Source of the DNA: JBJTUH01 sp044346175
Lineage (GTDB): Bacteria; Cyanobacteriota; Vampirovibrionia; Vampirovibrionales; JAJTHC01
NCBI GenBank assembly: GCA_044346175.1
Contig: JBIIZQ010000001.1
Location: 1 to 64,000, forward strand
Direction of reading: 5' to 3'
DNA length: 64,000 nt
How positions within the stretch are numbered: the first letter of the stretch is position 1; each line of letters starts with the position of its first letter. The position numbers were made by a program, and so were the translations under genes. The notes below the pieces were generated by a model that made no database searches, was not told the DNA's origin, and saw only the letters and a list, made by a program, of their open reading frames with translations. Below are positions 8,570-17,528 of the stretch, piece by piece.

Positions 8570-8600
8570 AAAGCCCTCTGTTATCAGGACAGAGGGCTTT
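8570..8600 (-). terminator. Terminator of the RRM protein gene
   Basis: AAAGCCCTCTG (8570-8580) pairs with CAGAGGGCTTT (8590-8600) around a 9-base loop. On the minus strand it ends in CTTTT, 33 bases past the stop of the RRM gene. The stem could also work in the other direction. Confidence 0.8.
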
Positions 8601-8632
8601 GTTAGAAGTTAATTTAGCTTACAATTTAGAAA

Positions 8633-9277
8633 TTAGTAGCCAAAATCTTCTTGCATTCTGTAAGGTGCGTAGGCATCATCAGAGCCAGCACCTACAGTCG
8701 CATAGCGGTTGGTGTAGGTGGGTTGTACTGGGGTTTTGAGAACACGGTTAGGGTCTTGGAAGTGAATCAAAATAGTGACACCATCCAAGGCTTGTCCTGA
8801 CAAGTGTTCAATCACGGCTTGTGCCTGTTCAGTGGTTGCCATTTCAACAAAGGCAAACCCACGTGCATAGCCAGTCTCACGGTCTACAGGAACTTTCAAG
8901 CTGATAAGCTCGCCGTGAGGTAAGAGGAGGTCACGAAGCTGTTGTTCAGTCACCATGGGGGCAATGTTACGAATGAACAAGTGAGGGTTAGGACCCACTT
9001 GGTCATGTTGACGTGCGGGCTGTTTTGCACGAGCATCATCTTGGATGGCTACTAACATTTCACGCCCTTTGAGCATCGTAGCGTTGAGCGTTTCAATCGC
9101 CTGCTGTGCTTCTTCTGGTGTACTCATCTCAACGAAAGCAAACCCTCTGGAGCGTCCGTCTTCACGACGTACGGGTACTTTCACAGAAACAACCTGTCCC
9201 GCTTGGGAGAAAAGACCCATTAAGTCTTCTTCAACCACGGACCAACTCAAATTACGGACAAATAATTTAGCATTCAT
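8633..9277 (-). CDS. RNA-binding protein with two RRM domains
   Basis: A 214-residue protein made of two RNA recognition motifs. RRM1 has RNP2 LFVRNL at residues 5-10 and RNP1 RGFAFVEM at 44-51; RRM2 has LFIRNI at 100-105 and an identical RNP1 at 139-146. A flexible tail rich in Tyr, Asp and Gly follows. Bacterial RRM proteins are best known from Cyanobacteria, where single-RRM Rbp proteins often have glycine-rich tails and respond to cold; a tandem pair is less usual. The gene is monocistronic: it has its own terminator and about 1 kb of non-coding DNA upstream, which could hold a long, regulated 5' UTR. Confidence 0.93.
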   Translation of the reverse strand: MNAKLFVRNLSWSVVEEDLMGLFSQAGQVVSVKVPVRREDGRSRGFAFVEMSTPEEAQQAIETLNATMLKGREMLVAIQDDARAKQPARQHDQVGPNPHLFIRNIAPMVTEQQLRDLLLPHGELISLKVPVDRETGYARGFAFVEMATTEQAQAVIEHLSGQALDGVTILIHFQDPNRVLKTPVQPTYTNRYATVGAGSDDAYAPYRMQEDFGY

Positions 9278-10035
9278 GAGAATACAGCACTCTTTTCAAA
9301 ACGAAGAACACAACAAGATACACGTACTTACAAAGTGGATTGCGAAAATAGTGCGAAGCATTGATTAAATTGTAAAACGTAATCAAGCATCTACTTTTAA
9401 AACACATCTACCACTCAGTAATGCCTTATTCAGAACCAAGTTCAAACACATCTTTAACAAGCGTATCCTACGGAACGTAACACATGCTTTGGTTGAACCT
9501 GTCAAAAATTGTTTGTTAGCATTAAAAGGTTTTAGAAACTTATTATACTGTGACCATAAAATAAATCATCATGTATCTTAAATGAAAAACTTGGAATTTT
9601 TAAAATTTAAGATAGCATTTAGAAATATGACGGAATGATGACAGTAACTATGCCTAACATGCTTTGAATGTAAATGACATTACAAAGAGGTGTCGAGAAT
9701 GGTGTGAAGTCAAGTTAAAACACGGTCAATACTAAAAACAAAGGCAAAACCAGTAGTAAACACAAAGCCCTTGATTGAGCTTCCGTTTTTATTGTTGCAC
9801 AACCTTAACGCTTTCGTAAAGGTTTAACATGACTTTCTCCTTTTTGATTGATGCTGAAATCTCATAAGTCTTGCGTTTAAAGAAGCTCTGTTCTTTCGGA
9901 GTGTGTTTATGGATGGGTGTCGTAATGGCGTTAGGGTGGTATTTTGCTCTTGGCTCTTAAGGGATAGACACATAGGCTTGCCTAGGGCAAGCACATGAGG
10001 GATTGTATCTGAGGGAAATTTGCTCTTTAGCTTGC

Positions 10036-10056
10036 GGGAAGGTTATAAACCTTCCC
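10036..10056. repeat. Dispersed palindrome, GGGAAGGTT type
   Basis: GGGAAGGTT, ATA, AACCTTCCC: perfect 9-bp arms, followed by CCTAC. Variant of the GGGACGGTT elements, with the arms changed in a compensating way (C to A in one, G to T in the other). Confidence 0.75.
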
Positions 10057-10170
10057 CTACGCACCTCATCGGTGATGAGGTGAGAAAACAGGCGTGATTC
10101 CTATCGCCTCATGTGCTAAAGCTCCTGTCCACCTAATCTTTCATGCAATTGCCCTGCGTACCCTCACAAC

Positions 10171-10194
10171 GCCTGTATGCGATACGGGCTTTTT
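10171..10194 (+). terminator. Terminator-like hairpin before the MFS genes
   Basis: GCCTGTAT (10171-10178), GCG, ATACGGGC (10182-10189) with one G-U pair, followed by TTTTTG. It would end a plus-strand transcript, but no plus-strand gene is visible upstream, so it may close an unrecognised RNA or act as an attenuator for the MFS operon. Confidence 0.55.
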
Positions 10195-10390
10195 GTGCTA
10201 AAGTGCCATAAGCGTGATGGGTTAAAACGAATCAATATCAGGTAAAGAGTTTCACCATGTTTAGGAACACTTTCTTGGAGAACCTCCTTTCTGTATCCAT
10301 AGCGTTTAACCTCTCAAAGACATACTTTTTTAGGGACTTCATTATCGTTGCTTTTCTCTATCACACACTTAGTTGCGAGTTTGCTTTACT

Positions 10391-11791
10391 ATGGCTCCGA
10401 CGCTTACGGCTTCTGAGACGGTTTCAGTGTCTCAGCCTATTCCTGTTGATGCCTCTGGGTCTCAACAGACTTTAAAACCATCTGAGCAATGGACTCCAAA
10501 CCGTGTGGTATTGGTTTGGTTATTAGTGGGTGTGTGTGCTGCCCACTTTATGATAGACCATTACTCTTCCATGATTACTCCCCTCTTGCCAGCTTTGGCA
10601 CATAAGCTTGCTTTGAATAAAGAGTCTGCTGGTGGATTGATTGCCCTCTCAAGTATTGGCTCTTCCATGTTGCAGCCTGTATGGGGTTGGGGAAGTGAAC
10701 GTCTGGGACAGTCTTACCCAAGCGTTATACCGTTTCTGATTCCTTTGGCAGTCCTCATGACAGGGGCGTTCTTACCATGGATGGTTGTGATGCCTGATTA
10801 CATGGCATTGGCACTGTTGGTGACATTTGCCTACTTGGGTGTTGGCTTATTTCACCCTGTTGGTACCGCTTTGGTGCATCGTTTAAGCCCACCCGAGAAA
10901 AAAAACTGGTACATGAGTTTATTTATGTCGGCAGGGGTCATGGGCTTTTCTACGGGGCCTAAAGTGGTTGCCACTGTGATAGGTCAATGGGGTTTTGATT
11001 ACGTGAAGTGGCTTAGCATATCTTCAATTCTTTTGCTTGCACCACTCCTCTGGCATAGTTGGAAAACGCAAAGTTATCTCAGGGATGCACAGGAGGGTGC
11101 TTCAAGGGTGAGCTCATCCAAGCAATCTTTCGTAGAAGCTGACCCTCAAAAAAATAAACCTTCGTGGCAAACCTTGAGGTTTAAATTGAATACCCCTTCT
11201 GGGCGGTGGGTGTTGGCATGTCTTTGTTTTAACAATGTGTGCCGTACCATGTTATTAGTTGGTCTTGCGACTTTTTTACCCTTCGTGTGGACTGACCAAA
11301 AATTCACAGCGATGCAGATTGCCGATATTCTCTTTTATGCCACGTTAATAGGAGGTCCTCTTGGCATTGTAGGGGGACGCTTAGCGGATAAATGGCTCGG
11401 AGAACAGTGGTTATTAAGACTTAGCTTTGCACCTTGTCTTTTGCTGATTCCTGTGATGTTTTTACTCCCTCAAGGCTTGGCACACCCCGCTTCTTATTGG
11501 GTGATGGCAGGGTGTTTAAGTGCCAGTATGGGTGCCAATATGGTGATGGCACTAAGGCATATTGAGGGGCCTCCGAATATTATTTCAGGGATTGTTGCAG
11601 GATGGGCTTTTGGGATTGCGGGCTTGTGCATGAAGCCTGTAGGGGCTTTGATTGACCTTCATGGTCATGCGGTGCTTTTCCCCTTCTATCTTTGTATGGC
11701 AGTGTTGGGTTTGTTGAGTGTGGATGTGTTGCCTTGGTTATTGAAACGTTTTGCATCACGTTGTCCTGAGCATCAAGCGCTATCTGTCTGA
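10391..11791 (+). CDS. MFS transporter, fosmidomycin-resistance (Fsr)-like
   Basis: A 466-residue inner-membrane protein with about 12 hydrophobic segments split by a polar central loop (residues about 215-260). AAHFMIDHYSSMITPLLPAL in the first helix and GVGLFHPVGTALVHRLSP in the fourth to fifth helix are the hallmarks of the Fsr branch of the major facilitator superfamily (drug or metabolite efflux). ATG 10391 was chosen over the TTG at 10373. The following gene is a paralogue, so the pair probably arose by tandem duplication and may have split substrates. The substrate is unknown. Confidence 0.88.
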   Translation: MAPTLTASETVSVSQPIPVDASGSQQTLKPSEQWTPNRVVLVWLLVGVCAAHFMIDHYSSMITPLLPALAHKLALNKESAGGLIALSSIGSSMLQPVWGWGSERLGQSYPSVIPFLIPLAVLMTGAFLPWMVVMPDYMALALLVTFAYLGVGLFHPVGTALVHRLSPPEKKNWYMSLFMSAGVMGFSTGPKVVATVIGQWGFDYVKWLSISSILLLAPLLWHSWKTQSYLRDAQEGASRVSSSKQSFVEADPQKNKPSWQTLRFKLNTPSGRWVLACLCFNNVCRTMLLVGLATFLPFVWTDQKFTAMQIADILFYATLIGGPLGIVGGRLADKWLGEQWLLRLSFAPCLLLIPVMFLLPQGLAHPASYWVMAGCLSASMGANMVMALRHIEGPPNIISGIVAGWAFGIAGLCMKPVGALIDLHGHAVLFPFYLCMAVLGLLSVDVLPWLLKRFASRCPEHQALSV

Positions 11792-11869
11792 TGATTGAGA
11801 TGGTCTCCTTTGAAGCACGCTGACTTTTTATCCTAGCTCTTTTTTATCTGTCGCAGGTGTTATTGATAG

Positions 11870-13261
11870 ATGTTACCCGCACCTATGCCGTCACCCAAGC
11901 CTTTATTACCGCTTACGAATGTGCATACCTATATTGAGACCCCAAAGACACCTTGGCGTGCTTGGCTTTTTAGTCGTTTGGGCATCTTGCTTGGGTTGAC
12001 CTGTACTGCTCATTTTTTGCATGATGCCTCCTCTACTTTTTTGGGGGTCTCTTTGCCAGCACTGTCACATCATTGGCATTTTTCTAAAAGCATGGTGGGT
12101 GTCGTGATGGCCGTGTTTAGTGTGAGTGCTTCGTTATTACAACCCCTCTGGGGCTTATGGGCAGATACCCTGTGGCAACATCATCAGGGGGGTACGCACC
12201 CTTCTCAAAGGAGGGGAGTACTTGCTGGTACGCTTGTATTGGTGGCTCTTGTACTCACGGCGGGTAGTATGCCTTGGTTGGGGGTTATTTCGCCTCGGGC
12301 TTCAGAGGGGTTGGCTTGGTTACTGGGGTGTGTGGCATTGGGGGCTTTAGGGGTAGGGATTTTTCATCCTATTGGTACGGCATTGATGCACACGCTAAGC
12401 CCTGCTGCGTATCGACATCTTTTGATGAACACCTTTTTGTGTGCGGGTACGTTGGGGAGTGCCTTAGGGGCGTGGGTTTACCCACATCTTGGACTTGCGG
12501 GCTTACCGCAATGGGCATGGTTGCTTGTGGGTGTGGTTCCTGTGTATAGCTGGTATGCGTGGAACGTACTAACTTACATTACGCCGTTGTCTCGTTTGTG
12601 TGTACAAGAGCCTGTAGCGGTGGCGGGTGAAAGGGTTTTTCAGGACGTACCAGGGTATACCCTCAAGACGGTGCAAGGGCGTTGGATGTTATGTGCATTA
12701 TGGAGTAACAACCTGTGTCGTACCACCATCATTATGGCACTTGTTACTTTTTTACCCCTTGTATGGCGAGAGCAGTATCATCTCAGTGATACCACCATAG
12801 CCCATTACATGATGATGAATGGACTTTTGGGGGCTGGTTTCGGTATCCTCTTAGGTCATATGCTTGACCGTTTCCCTCGGTATGAATCCCATGTGTTAAC
12901 AGGGTGTTTTGCACTTTGCTTGCTGTGTACTGTGCCTTTAATGCACACTTCTGGATGGGTTCATGTGGGGCTTTATTGGCTGCTGGGTGCGTGGTTAAGT
13001 GCCAGTGTAGGGGTTAACGTTGTGATGGGCTTACGTGCGTTGAAGGGACATCCTAACTTAGTGGCTGGTATCATTGGTGGTTGGGCTTTTGGGGTGTCAG
13101 GGGTCTTGATGTATCCTGTGGGTGGGTTAATGGAACACTGCGGTACACGTCCTGTTTTAACAGGCTTATTGATAGTATGTAGTGTGTGTGGTCTGTTAAG
13201 CTCTGGATGGTTTCCACATCTTTTGAAACATGGTACTTTCAAAGAAACGTCTGCTGTGTAA
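11870..13261 (+). CDS. MFS transporter, Fsr-like paralogue
   Basis: 463 residues, collinear with the preceding MFS gene: CTAHFLHDASSTFLGVSLPAL, LQPLWGLWAD, GVGIFHPIGTALMHTLSP and LCRTTIIMALVTFLPLVW each have a counterpart at the same place in the first pump. About 12 membrane segments. The two genes share the unusual SASVGVNVVMGLRALKG / SASMGANMVMALRHIEG segment near the C-terminus. The gap between them is 78 bases. The role is presumably efflux. Confidence 0.88.
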   Translation: MLPAPMPSPKPLLPLTNVHTYIETPKTPWRAWLFSRLGILLGLTCTAHFLHDASSTFLGVSLPALSHHWHFSKSMVGVVMAVFSVSASLLQPLWGLWADTLWQHHQGGTHPSQRRGVLAGTLVLVALVLTAGSMPWLGVISPRASEGLAWLLGCVALGALGVGIFHPIGTALMHTLSPAAYRHLLMNTFLCAGTLGSALGAWVYPHLGLAGLPQWAWLLVGVVPVYSWYAWNVLTYITPLSRLCVQEPVAVAGERVFQDVPGYTLKTVQGRWMLCALWSNNLCRTTIIMALVTFLPLVWREQYHLSDTTIAHYMMMNGLLGAGFGILLGHMLDRFPRYESHVLTGCFALCLLCTVPLMHTSGWVHVGLYWLLGAWLSASVGVNVVMGLRALKGHPNLVAGIIGGWAFGVSGVLMYPVGGLMEHCGTRPVLTGLLIVCSVCGLLSSGWFPHLLKHGTFKETSAV

Positions 13262-13319
13262 GCCCTTATATGAAGGCTTTGTGTTGTATCAGTTTGTTAC
13301 TCGTTAAAGGGTGCCTGTG

Positions 13320-14648
13320 ATGTTACGTTCTGGTTTTAGATGTACTGCTTTTGGGCTTTATGCCGCTCTTATAGTCACGGGTGTTGTTGGGTGTTTACAT
13401 TTTATGGGGGCGGTGTATGGAGAGGTGCAAGTACCTCCGCTGCCCTCTATGCCGAATTCGCCGATGGGCTTGAAGTCAACAAATCGGGTGCCTTTACCGC
13501 ATGGTGCATTGCCGTCGCTTACTGTAAGACCCACCCCTAAAGCTGTTTCTAAAACGCTACATGCAGTGCAGGAGGCGGGTGCGATGTCTTCTTCTAATAA
13601 GGAAGGGTTATCTTTACTGTTTCCTTCTCATGCCTCGCCTGCCCTTGCTAGACGAGTGAGTCCGTTGGGGCCACCTTGCCACCCTAAGTATTCTGATGCC
13701 CTATGTGTTTTTGAATTACTTGAGGGTGAGACCCTATGGATGGGCGTGAAAGTTTCTCCGTATGACCCTGTTCAAGTCATGCCTGTGGTGGCGGTTGCAA
13801 ATACCCCAGGTTTAAAAACCTTACCTCAACTTGGTGTGTATTCAGGGGCTTTAGCACTGGTGAATGGCGGGTACTATGACCGCACCCGTGCGACTTCCAT
13901 GTCTTGGGTGGTTCAACATGGGGAAGTTGTCGCTGACCCTTCTCAACACCCTGTGTTAGGGAGTGAGTCTTTCCCTTGGAAAAAAGCGGTTTTAAACCGT
14001 AGTGAATGGCGTGCGATGTCCTGTCAAATAGGGACGGGTGCAACGACTCGTCCTCGTATTCGCTATGACATTGCGATGCACCATGACCCTTTACCTTCGG
14101 GCTGTTCACTTTTACATGCGATGGGTGGCGGTCCTCAGCTTTTGCCTCTCCTCACCCAAGAAGAGGAAGCCTTTTGGATTGTGGATGATAAAACGAATAA
14201 AATCCTGCGCGATGCCATTGGGGCAAAACAACCCAATGCCCGTACAGGGGTGGGTATTTTGCCTGATGGTACGCTCCTACTTACGATTGCCATGAAGCCC
14301 TCAGGGGCTGGTTGGCGTGGTGGGGTTAGCTTGGCAGGGTTTGCACAGTGGTTTTTTAAACAGGGGTGCGTTCAAGCGTTAAACTTGGATGGGGGTAGCT
14401 CTACAGCATTATGGCTCTCTGAAGAAGTGGCACCAAGGAGCTATACTTCACGTATGGTACGTCCAAGCACTATCACACCAGCTTCCTCCTCTCCTTCAGA
14501 AGTCCCCGTGGCTGCGACAGATGAAACCCCTACCGCTAAACTCTTTGTAGGTAAGCCTCTTGCCGATGGTTCTCGGGGAGGGGTTCGTTTACAATCGGCC
14601 TTGGGTGTGTTTCCCTTAGAAGAAGCATTACCGTATCTCTCTCCTTAG
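13320..14648 (+). CDS. Phosphodiester glycosidase (NAGPA/DUF2233) family exported protein
   Basis: About 442 residues. A hydrophobic N-terminal segment (FGLYAALIVTGVVGCL) acts as signal peptide or anchor. The catalytic-domain motifs are VNGGYYDRTRAT (residues about 180-191), MGGGPQLL, ARTGVGILPDGTLLL and LNLDGGSSTALWL (about 360-372), which match the family of the lysosomal 'uncovering enzyme' and bacterial wall- or exopolysaccharide-linked homologues. ATG 13320 lies 8 bases after AAAGGG, better than the GTG at 13311. It is the third gene in the run after the MFS pair; a periplasmic or surface role is inferred. Confidence 0.85.
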   Translation: MLRSGFRCTAFGLYAALIVTGVVGCLHFMGAVYGEVQVPPLPSMPNSPMGLKSTNRVPLPHGALPSLTVRPTPKAVSKTLHAVQEAGAMSSSNKEGLSLLFPSHASPALARRVSPLGPPCHPKYSDALCVFELLEGETLWMGVKVSPYDPVQVMPVVAVANTPGLKTLPQLGVYSGALALVNGGYYDRTRATSMSWVVQHGEVVADPSQHPVLGSESFPWKKAVLNRSEWRAMSCQIGTGATTRPRIRYDIAMHHDPLPSGCSLLHAMGGGPQLLPLLTQEEEAFWIVDDKTNKILRDAIGAKQPNARTGVGILPDGTLLLTIAMKPSGAGWRGGVSLAGFAQWFFKQGCVQALNLDGGSSTALWLSEEVAPRSYTSRMVRPSTITPASSSPSEVPVAATDETPTAKLFVGKPLADGSRGGVRLQSALGVFPLEEALPYLSP

Positions 14649-14699
14649 TGAGTCAGTTTCTTCTTTTTGTCGTTTCTCTTTTTGAAAGGGTATTTTAAT

Positions 14700-15065
14700 A
14701 TGACACATCCTTTATTTGAACATCCTGGTTTTAAACACATTACCCATGATGACCTAGAAGCATTGCTAAAAAATGCTCAAACGGAGCAAGCCGATTTACA
14801 GTTAGTGGATGTACGCACGCTGGGTGAAGTCGCAGCATTGGGGGCTATTCCTGATGCACGGGTTATCCCTCTTCATGAACTCCCTTCAGGGGTGTGTAAC
14901 TTGGATGCCTCCAAACCTGTCGTGGTTTATTGTCAGCATGGCGTTAGAAGTTTAGAAGCCGCTGCTTACCTTTTATTAACTCAAAACTTTACGCAAGTGT
15001 GGAGTTTAAATGAGGGGTTTGCAACCTCCCCTCATAACCCTCACCCTGAGGTTTCTCATCACTAA
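14700..15065 (+). CDS. Rhodanese-domain protein
   Basis: A single rhodanese domain of 121 residues. LVDVRTLGEV matches the entry motif and Cys78 in VVVYCQHGVRS is the sulfur-carrying residue; this six-residue loop (CQHGVR) is the sulfurtransferase type, not the phosphatase type. GAAAGGG lies 12 bases before ATG 14700, which settles the start. The stop codon overlaps the ATG of acpS (TAATG), so the two are coupled. The sulfur acceptor is unknown. Confidence 0.9.
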   Translation: MTHPLFEHPGFKHITHDDLEALLKNAQTEQADLQLVDVRTLGEVAALGAIPDARVIPLHELPSGVCNLDASKPVVVYCQHGVRSLEAAAYLLLTQNFTQVWSLNEGFATSPHNPHPEVSHH

Positions 15066-15544
15066 TGTTTTCTGTGCAAGCCCTTGGGGTTGACCTGTTG
15101 CATAGCCAGCGTGTCACCCGTCCTTTAAAACGTTTTGGTTTACGTTGGCTTGAGGCTTTTTTAACCCTTGAAGAGTTGTGGGATTGCGTGCCACAGCAGT
15201 ACCTGTCTGCAAGTCATACGCCTGAGTTGTTGCGTCAAACCATCGTGGAGACTTATCCGCATTGGCATGCAGAAGCTTGGCGACGTGTGAGCGGCAAAAT
15301 TGCAGTGAAGGAGGCAGTGGCCAAAGCACTCGGGGTGGGGTTGTGTGGCTTGGGGTATGGTGAAGGCATTCGTTGGCATGAGGTTCAAGTATTGCCTGAA
15401 AGTGCCACTAAACGCCGTCCTTGTGTCACGCTTGAAGGGTACGCTAAGCAATGCCAAACCGCCTTGGGGATTACCCATTGGCTGGTAAGTATTAGCCATG
15501 ATGAAGGACTGGTTTTCGCCCAAGTACTAGGGATGAATGCCTAA
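15065..15544 (+). CDS. acpS: Holo-[acyl-carrier-protein] synthase
   Basis: AcpS transfers 4'-phosphopantetheine from CoA to a serine of acyl carrier protein. The 159 residues show the metal- and CoA-binding GVDLL near the N-terminus, SGKIAVKEAVAKALG (residues 77-91) for the second metal site, RWHEVQVLPE and WLVSISHDEGLVFAQVL at the end. It is somewhat longer than typical AcpS (about 125) because of an extended region after GVDLL. It overlaps the rhodanese stop and converges with the GNAT gene. Confidence 0.92.
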   Translation: MFSVQALGVDLLHSQRVTRPLKRFGLRWLEAFLTLEELWDCVPQQYLSASHTPELLRQTIVETYPHWHAEAWRRVSGKIAVKEAVAKALGVGLCGLGYGEGIRWHEVQVLPESATKRRPCVTLEGYAKQCQTALGITHWLVSISHDEGLVFAQVLGMNA

Positions 15545-15577
15545 AGCGTACAAAAGCAGGGGTTCGCTTTTTACGGT

Positions 15578-16213
15578 TTATAATGCTCTCCCGTAAATAT
15601 ACTCTATATCGGGCTTTGCTTGGTCTACATAAAAGAGCGTTTGACCCATTGTTTTTAACCCCCAGTGCTGGTATAGCCGTTGTGCTTTAATGTTATGCTC
15701 CCATACGGTTAAATGGATATGTGTCATGTGCCAAGCGTACTTTGCCATTTGTAAAATATAAGCCATGGTCACTTGGGCGATACCCGTCCCGTGGTAGTCG
15801 GTGTCAAAGTATAAACGTTCAAGGAAGCATAGATTCGTATGCCCTTGGTGTGCCAAGCGTTGGCATTGTATCTCATCAAGATACTTGGTACTGTGACACA
15901 AACATTTGAAATATCCTGCCAGTGTTTGATTGACATACACCAAGCCATAGAGGGTTCCCTCTTTTGTGGCATCGTGCCTTAAATGGGTTATATTGAATTG
16001 CTGCTCAAGATAAGATGCTAGGACTTCCTCAGTGTAAAGATGACCAAAAGCATCACTAAAGGTTTTTTTAGCCAAGTGTGAGAGCGCTTCAAAGGTGCTG
16101 ATGCTTGCATTGGGGGTAAGTATCTGGAATGAGAGGCTAGGGGTGTTCATATAAGGGGAAGATACGGGGGTAATCTTCTGAGGTGAATCGATGAGATTGC
16201 TAGAGAATGGCAT
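15578..16213 (-). CDS. GNAT-family N-acetyltransferase
   Basis: 211 residues from ATG 16213. The acetyl-CoA motif A appears as CFLERLYFDTDYHGTGIAQ, a form of V-x(5)-QxxGxA, and motif B as HLTVWEHNIKAQRLYQHWG, the usual 'N..A...Y...GF' pattern. The C-terminal YVDQAKPDIEYIYGRAL is typical of GNATs acting on small molecules or protein termini. The frame stays open upstream to 16330, but that part coincides with divergent promoter-like repeats. It is divergent from fba. Confidence 0.85.
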   Translation of the reverse strand: MPFSSNLIDSPQKITPVSSPYMNTPSLSFQILTPNASISTFEALSHLAKKTFSDAFGHLYTEEVLASYLEQQFNITHLRHDATKEGTLYGLVYVNQTLAGYFKCLCHSTKYLDEIQCQRLAHQGHTNLCFLERLYFDTDYHGTGIAQVTMAYILQMAKYAWHMTHIHLTVWEHNIKAQRLYQHWGLKTMGQTLFYVDQAKPDIEYIYGRAL

Positions 16214-16229
16214 TGCGTTTTTACTCCGC

Positions 16230-16306
16230 TTCAGGGATACTATAATAGTGCATAAAGAGGCGATATAAATGCTTTTAAAGAGGCTATATTTCAGGGATAC
16301 TATAAA
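16230..16306. promoter_or_regulatory. Duplicated promoter-like element between GNAT gene and fba
   Basis: TTCAGGGATACTATAA occurs at 16230-16245 and exactly 60 bases later at 16290-16305. Each copy contains a -10-like hexamer on the plus strand (TATAAT at 16241, TATAAA at 16301) and TATAGT on the minus strand. Between them AAAGAGGC-plus-AT also occurs twice. No good -35 hexamers are visible, so an activator-dependent promoter pair serving fba and perhaps the GNAT gene is plausible. Confidence 0.5.
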
Positions 16307-16423
16307 AAAGAACAAACGGGTCGCTTTCAAGCTTTAAATGCTTGCTTAGTTTACCCCGATGGATTTGTGTTGTCATGTTTTTTGTGTGCTTTTATCCTTT
16401 ATCGATTTAAGAAAGGCTACGCT

Positions 16424-17356
16424 ATGATGTCTATCGTCGCTGAAAAACAAGCCGCTGCTGAACGTTTAACCCTTGCAAAATTAACACACCTTCCCACAGG
16501 AAAAAGAGCACGTCTCCATACCTTAATGTATGGTCATGGCCCAGGAAATGGCTCCATTATGGTGCTTCCCATTGATCAAGGTTTAGAACACGGTCCTATC
16601 AACTGGTTTGAGAACGAAGCTGCTGCAAACCCTAACTACCAGCTTGAGATTGCTAAGCGTGGACAATATTCCGCCATTGCATTCCACTATGGTTTGGCTG
16701 ATAAGTATCTTCGTAACTTTGCAGGTGAAGTGCCTCTTATTTTAAAACTCAATGGTAAAACGAATGTGCCTTCTGATGCTGAGGCTATTTCACCTTTAGT
16801 TTCTACTGTAGAAGATGCTTGCCGTTTAGGTGCTTCTGCAATTGGTTATACGTTGTATGTGGGTTCGCCTAACCAAGTGGCAGATATTAAGCAGTTTCAA
16901 GAAGTCCGTCGTGAGTGTGACCGTCTTGGGATGCCTATTGTGATGTGGGCTTATCCTCGTGGTCGTGACATCGAAGCCAAAGGTGGTAAAGATTGTCCTT
17001 ACGCCATTGAATATGCTGCTCGTGTTGCCTGTGAAGTGGGTGCCGATGTTGTTAAGGTCAACTTCCCTAACGTGGATGCTCCTGAACAAAACAAATCGCC
17101 TAAGCCTTTCAATGAAAAGCGCTTTGAGTTCCAAGAGGCTTGTGAGCGTATTGTACGTTCTGCTGGTCAAACGCTCCTTATTTGGTCGGGTGGTTCCAAA
17201 ATTGCGGATGATGCCCTCCTTCACAACGTCCGTACAGGGGTTGCTGCAGGTGGCGTAGGTACCATTTTTGGACGTAACATCTGGATGCGTTCTATGGACG
17301 ATGCTTTGGCACTTTCAAGCCAAGTCAGTGGTATTCTTCGTAACGCAAACGGCTAG
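16424..17356 (+). CDS. fba: Class I fructose-bisphosphate aldolase, DhnA/archaeal type
   Basis: 310 residues of the DeoC/LacD-like class I aldolase family (FbaB/DhnA). It starts with VLPIDQGLEHG, carries the Schiff-base lysine Lys211 in DVVKVNFPN, and ends with WSGGSK and AAGGVGTIFGRNIW, the phosphate-binding part. It cleaves fructose-1,6-bisphosphate in glycolysis and gluconeogenesis. AAGAAAGG stands about 9 bases before ATG 16424. It precedes gap and tpiA, forming a glycolysis block with separate leaders. Confidence 0.93.
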   Translation: MMSIVAEKQAAAERLTLAKLTHLPTGKRARLHTLMYGHGPGNGSIMVLPIDQGLEHGPINWFENEAAANPNYQLEIAKRGQYSAIAFHYGLADKYLRNFAGEVPLILKLNGKTNVPSDAEAISPLVSTVEDACRLGASAIGYTLYVGSPNQVADIKQFQEVRRECDRLGMPIVMWAYPRGRDIEAKGGKDCPYAIEYAARVACEVGADVVKVNFPNVDAPEQNKSPKPFNEKRFEFQEACERIVRSAGQTLLIWSGGSKIADDALLHNVRTGVAAGGVGTIFGRNIWMRSMDDALALSSQVSGILRNANG

Positions 17357-17393
17357 TTGAGTCCTTGTGATGATGTCCGTGTTGCGTGTGTCG

Positions 17394-17430
17394 TTTAGGT
17401 CTGTCTTTTTATCAAAAAAGTGAACCTAAA
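17394..17430 (+). other. Imperfect hairpin between fba and gap
   Basis: TTTAGGT (17394-17400) pairs with ACCTAAA (17424-17430), with an inner CTTTTT/AAAAAG stem. It is followed by AAAC, not a T run. It could be a processing site or weak terminator separating fba from gap. Confidence 0.35.
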
Positions 17431-17528
17431 AAACATGCAGCACGGGTCTCGTCCCCTTTTTTAATATCACGTGTTCTCTGTATTTTTCGTGTTTGCTACT
17501 TCGCTCTAAATAATGGATGGAAACCGCC

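Larger units (their letters stand above)
7225..8632. other. 1.4-kb stretch without a large gene
   Basis: No ORF over 90 codons with convincing coding character is present on either strand. On the minus strand, between a possible promoter near 8460-8510 (TTGCAA, then TATGAT and TAATGT) and the strong hairpin at 7362-7396, several very small ORFs have good ribosome sites, for example 7546-7791 and a 38-codon ORF starting with TTG behind AAGGAGG around 8250. The region may encode a long RNA, a cluster of small peptides, or a decayed gene. Confidence 0.5.
9278..10390. other. 1.1-kb stretch without a supported gene
   Basis: The first 500 bases are AT-rich, as expected of promoter and leader DNA of the RRM gene. 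Later come several perfect hairpins: GCTTGCC/GGCAAGC (9976-9992), a dispersed GGGAAGGTT palindrome (10036-10056), CACCTCATC/GATGAGGTG (10062-10082) and a terminator-like stem (10171-10194). A 13-codon minus-strand ORF at about 9800-9841 follows a perfect AAAAAGGAG site. The ORF crossing 10257-10475 overlaps the MFS start and is not convincing. Confidence 0.5.

Noticed and set aside
9045..9368. 107-codon plus-strand ORF opposite the RRM gene
   Set aside because: Antisense shadow of an RRM coding region.
10257..10475. 72-codon ORF before the MFS gene
   Set aside because: It overlaps the MFS start in another frame and has no family likeness.
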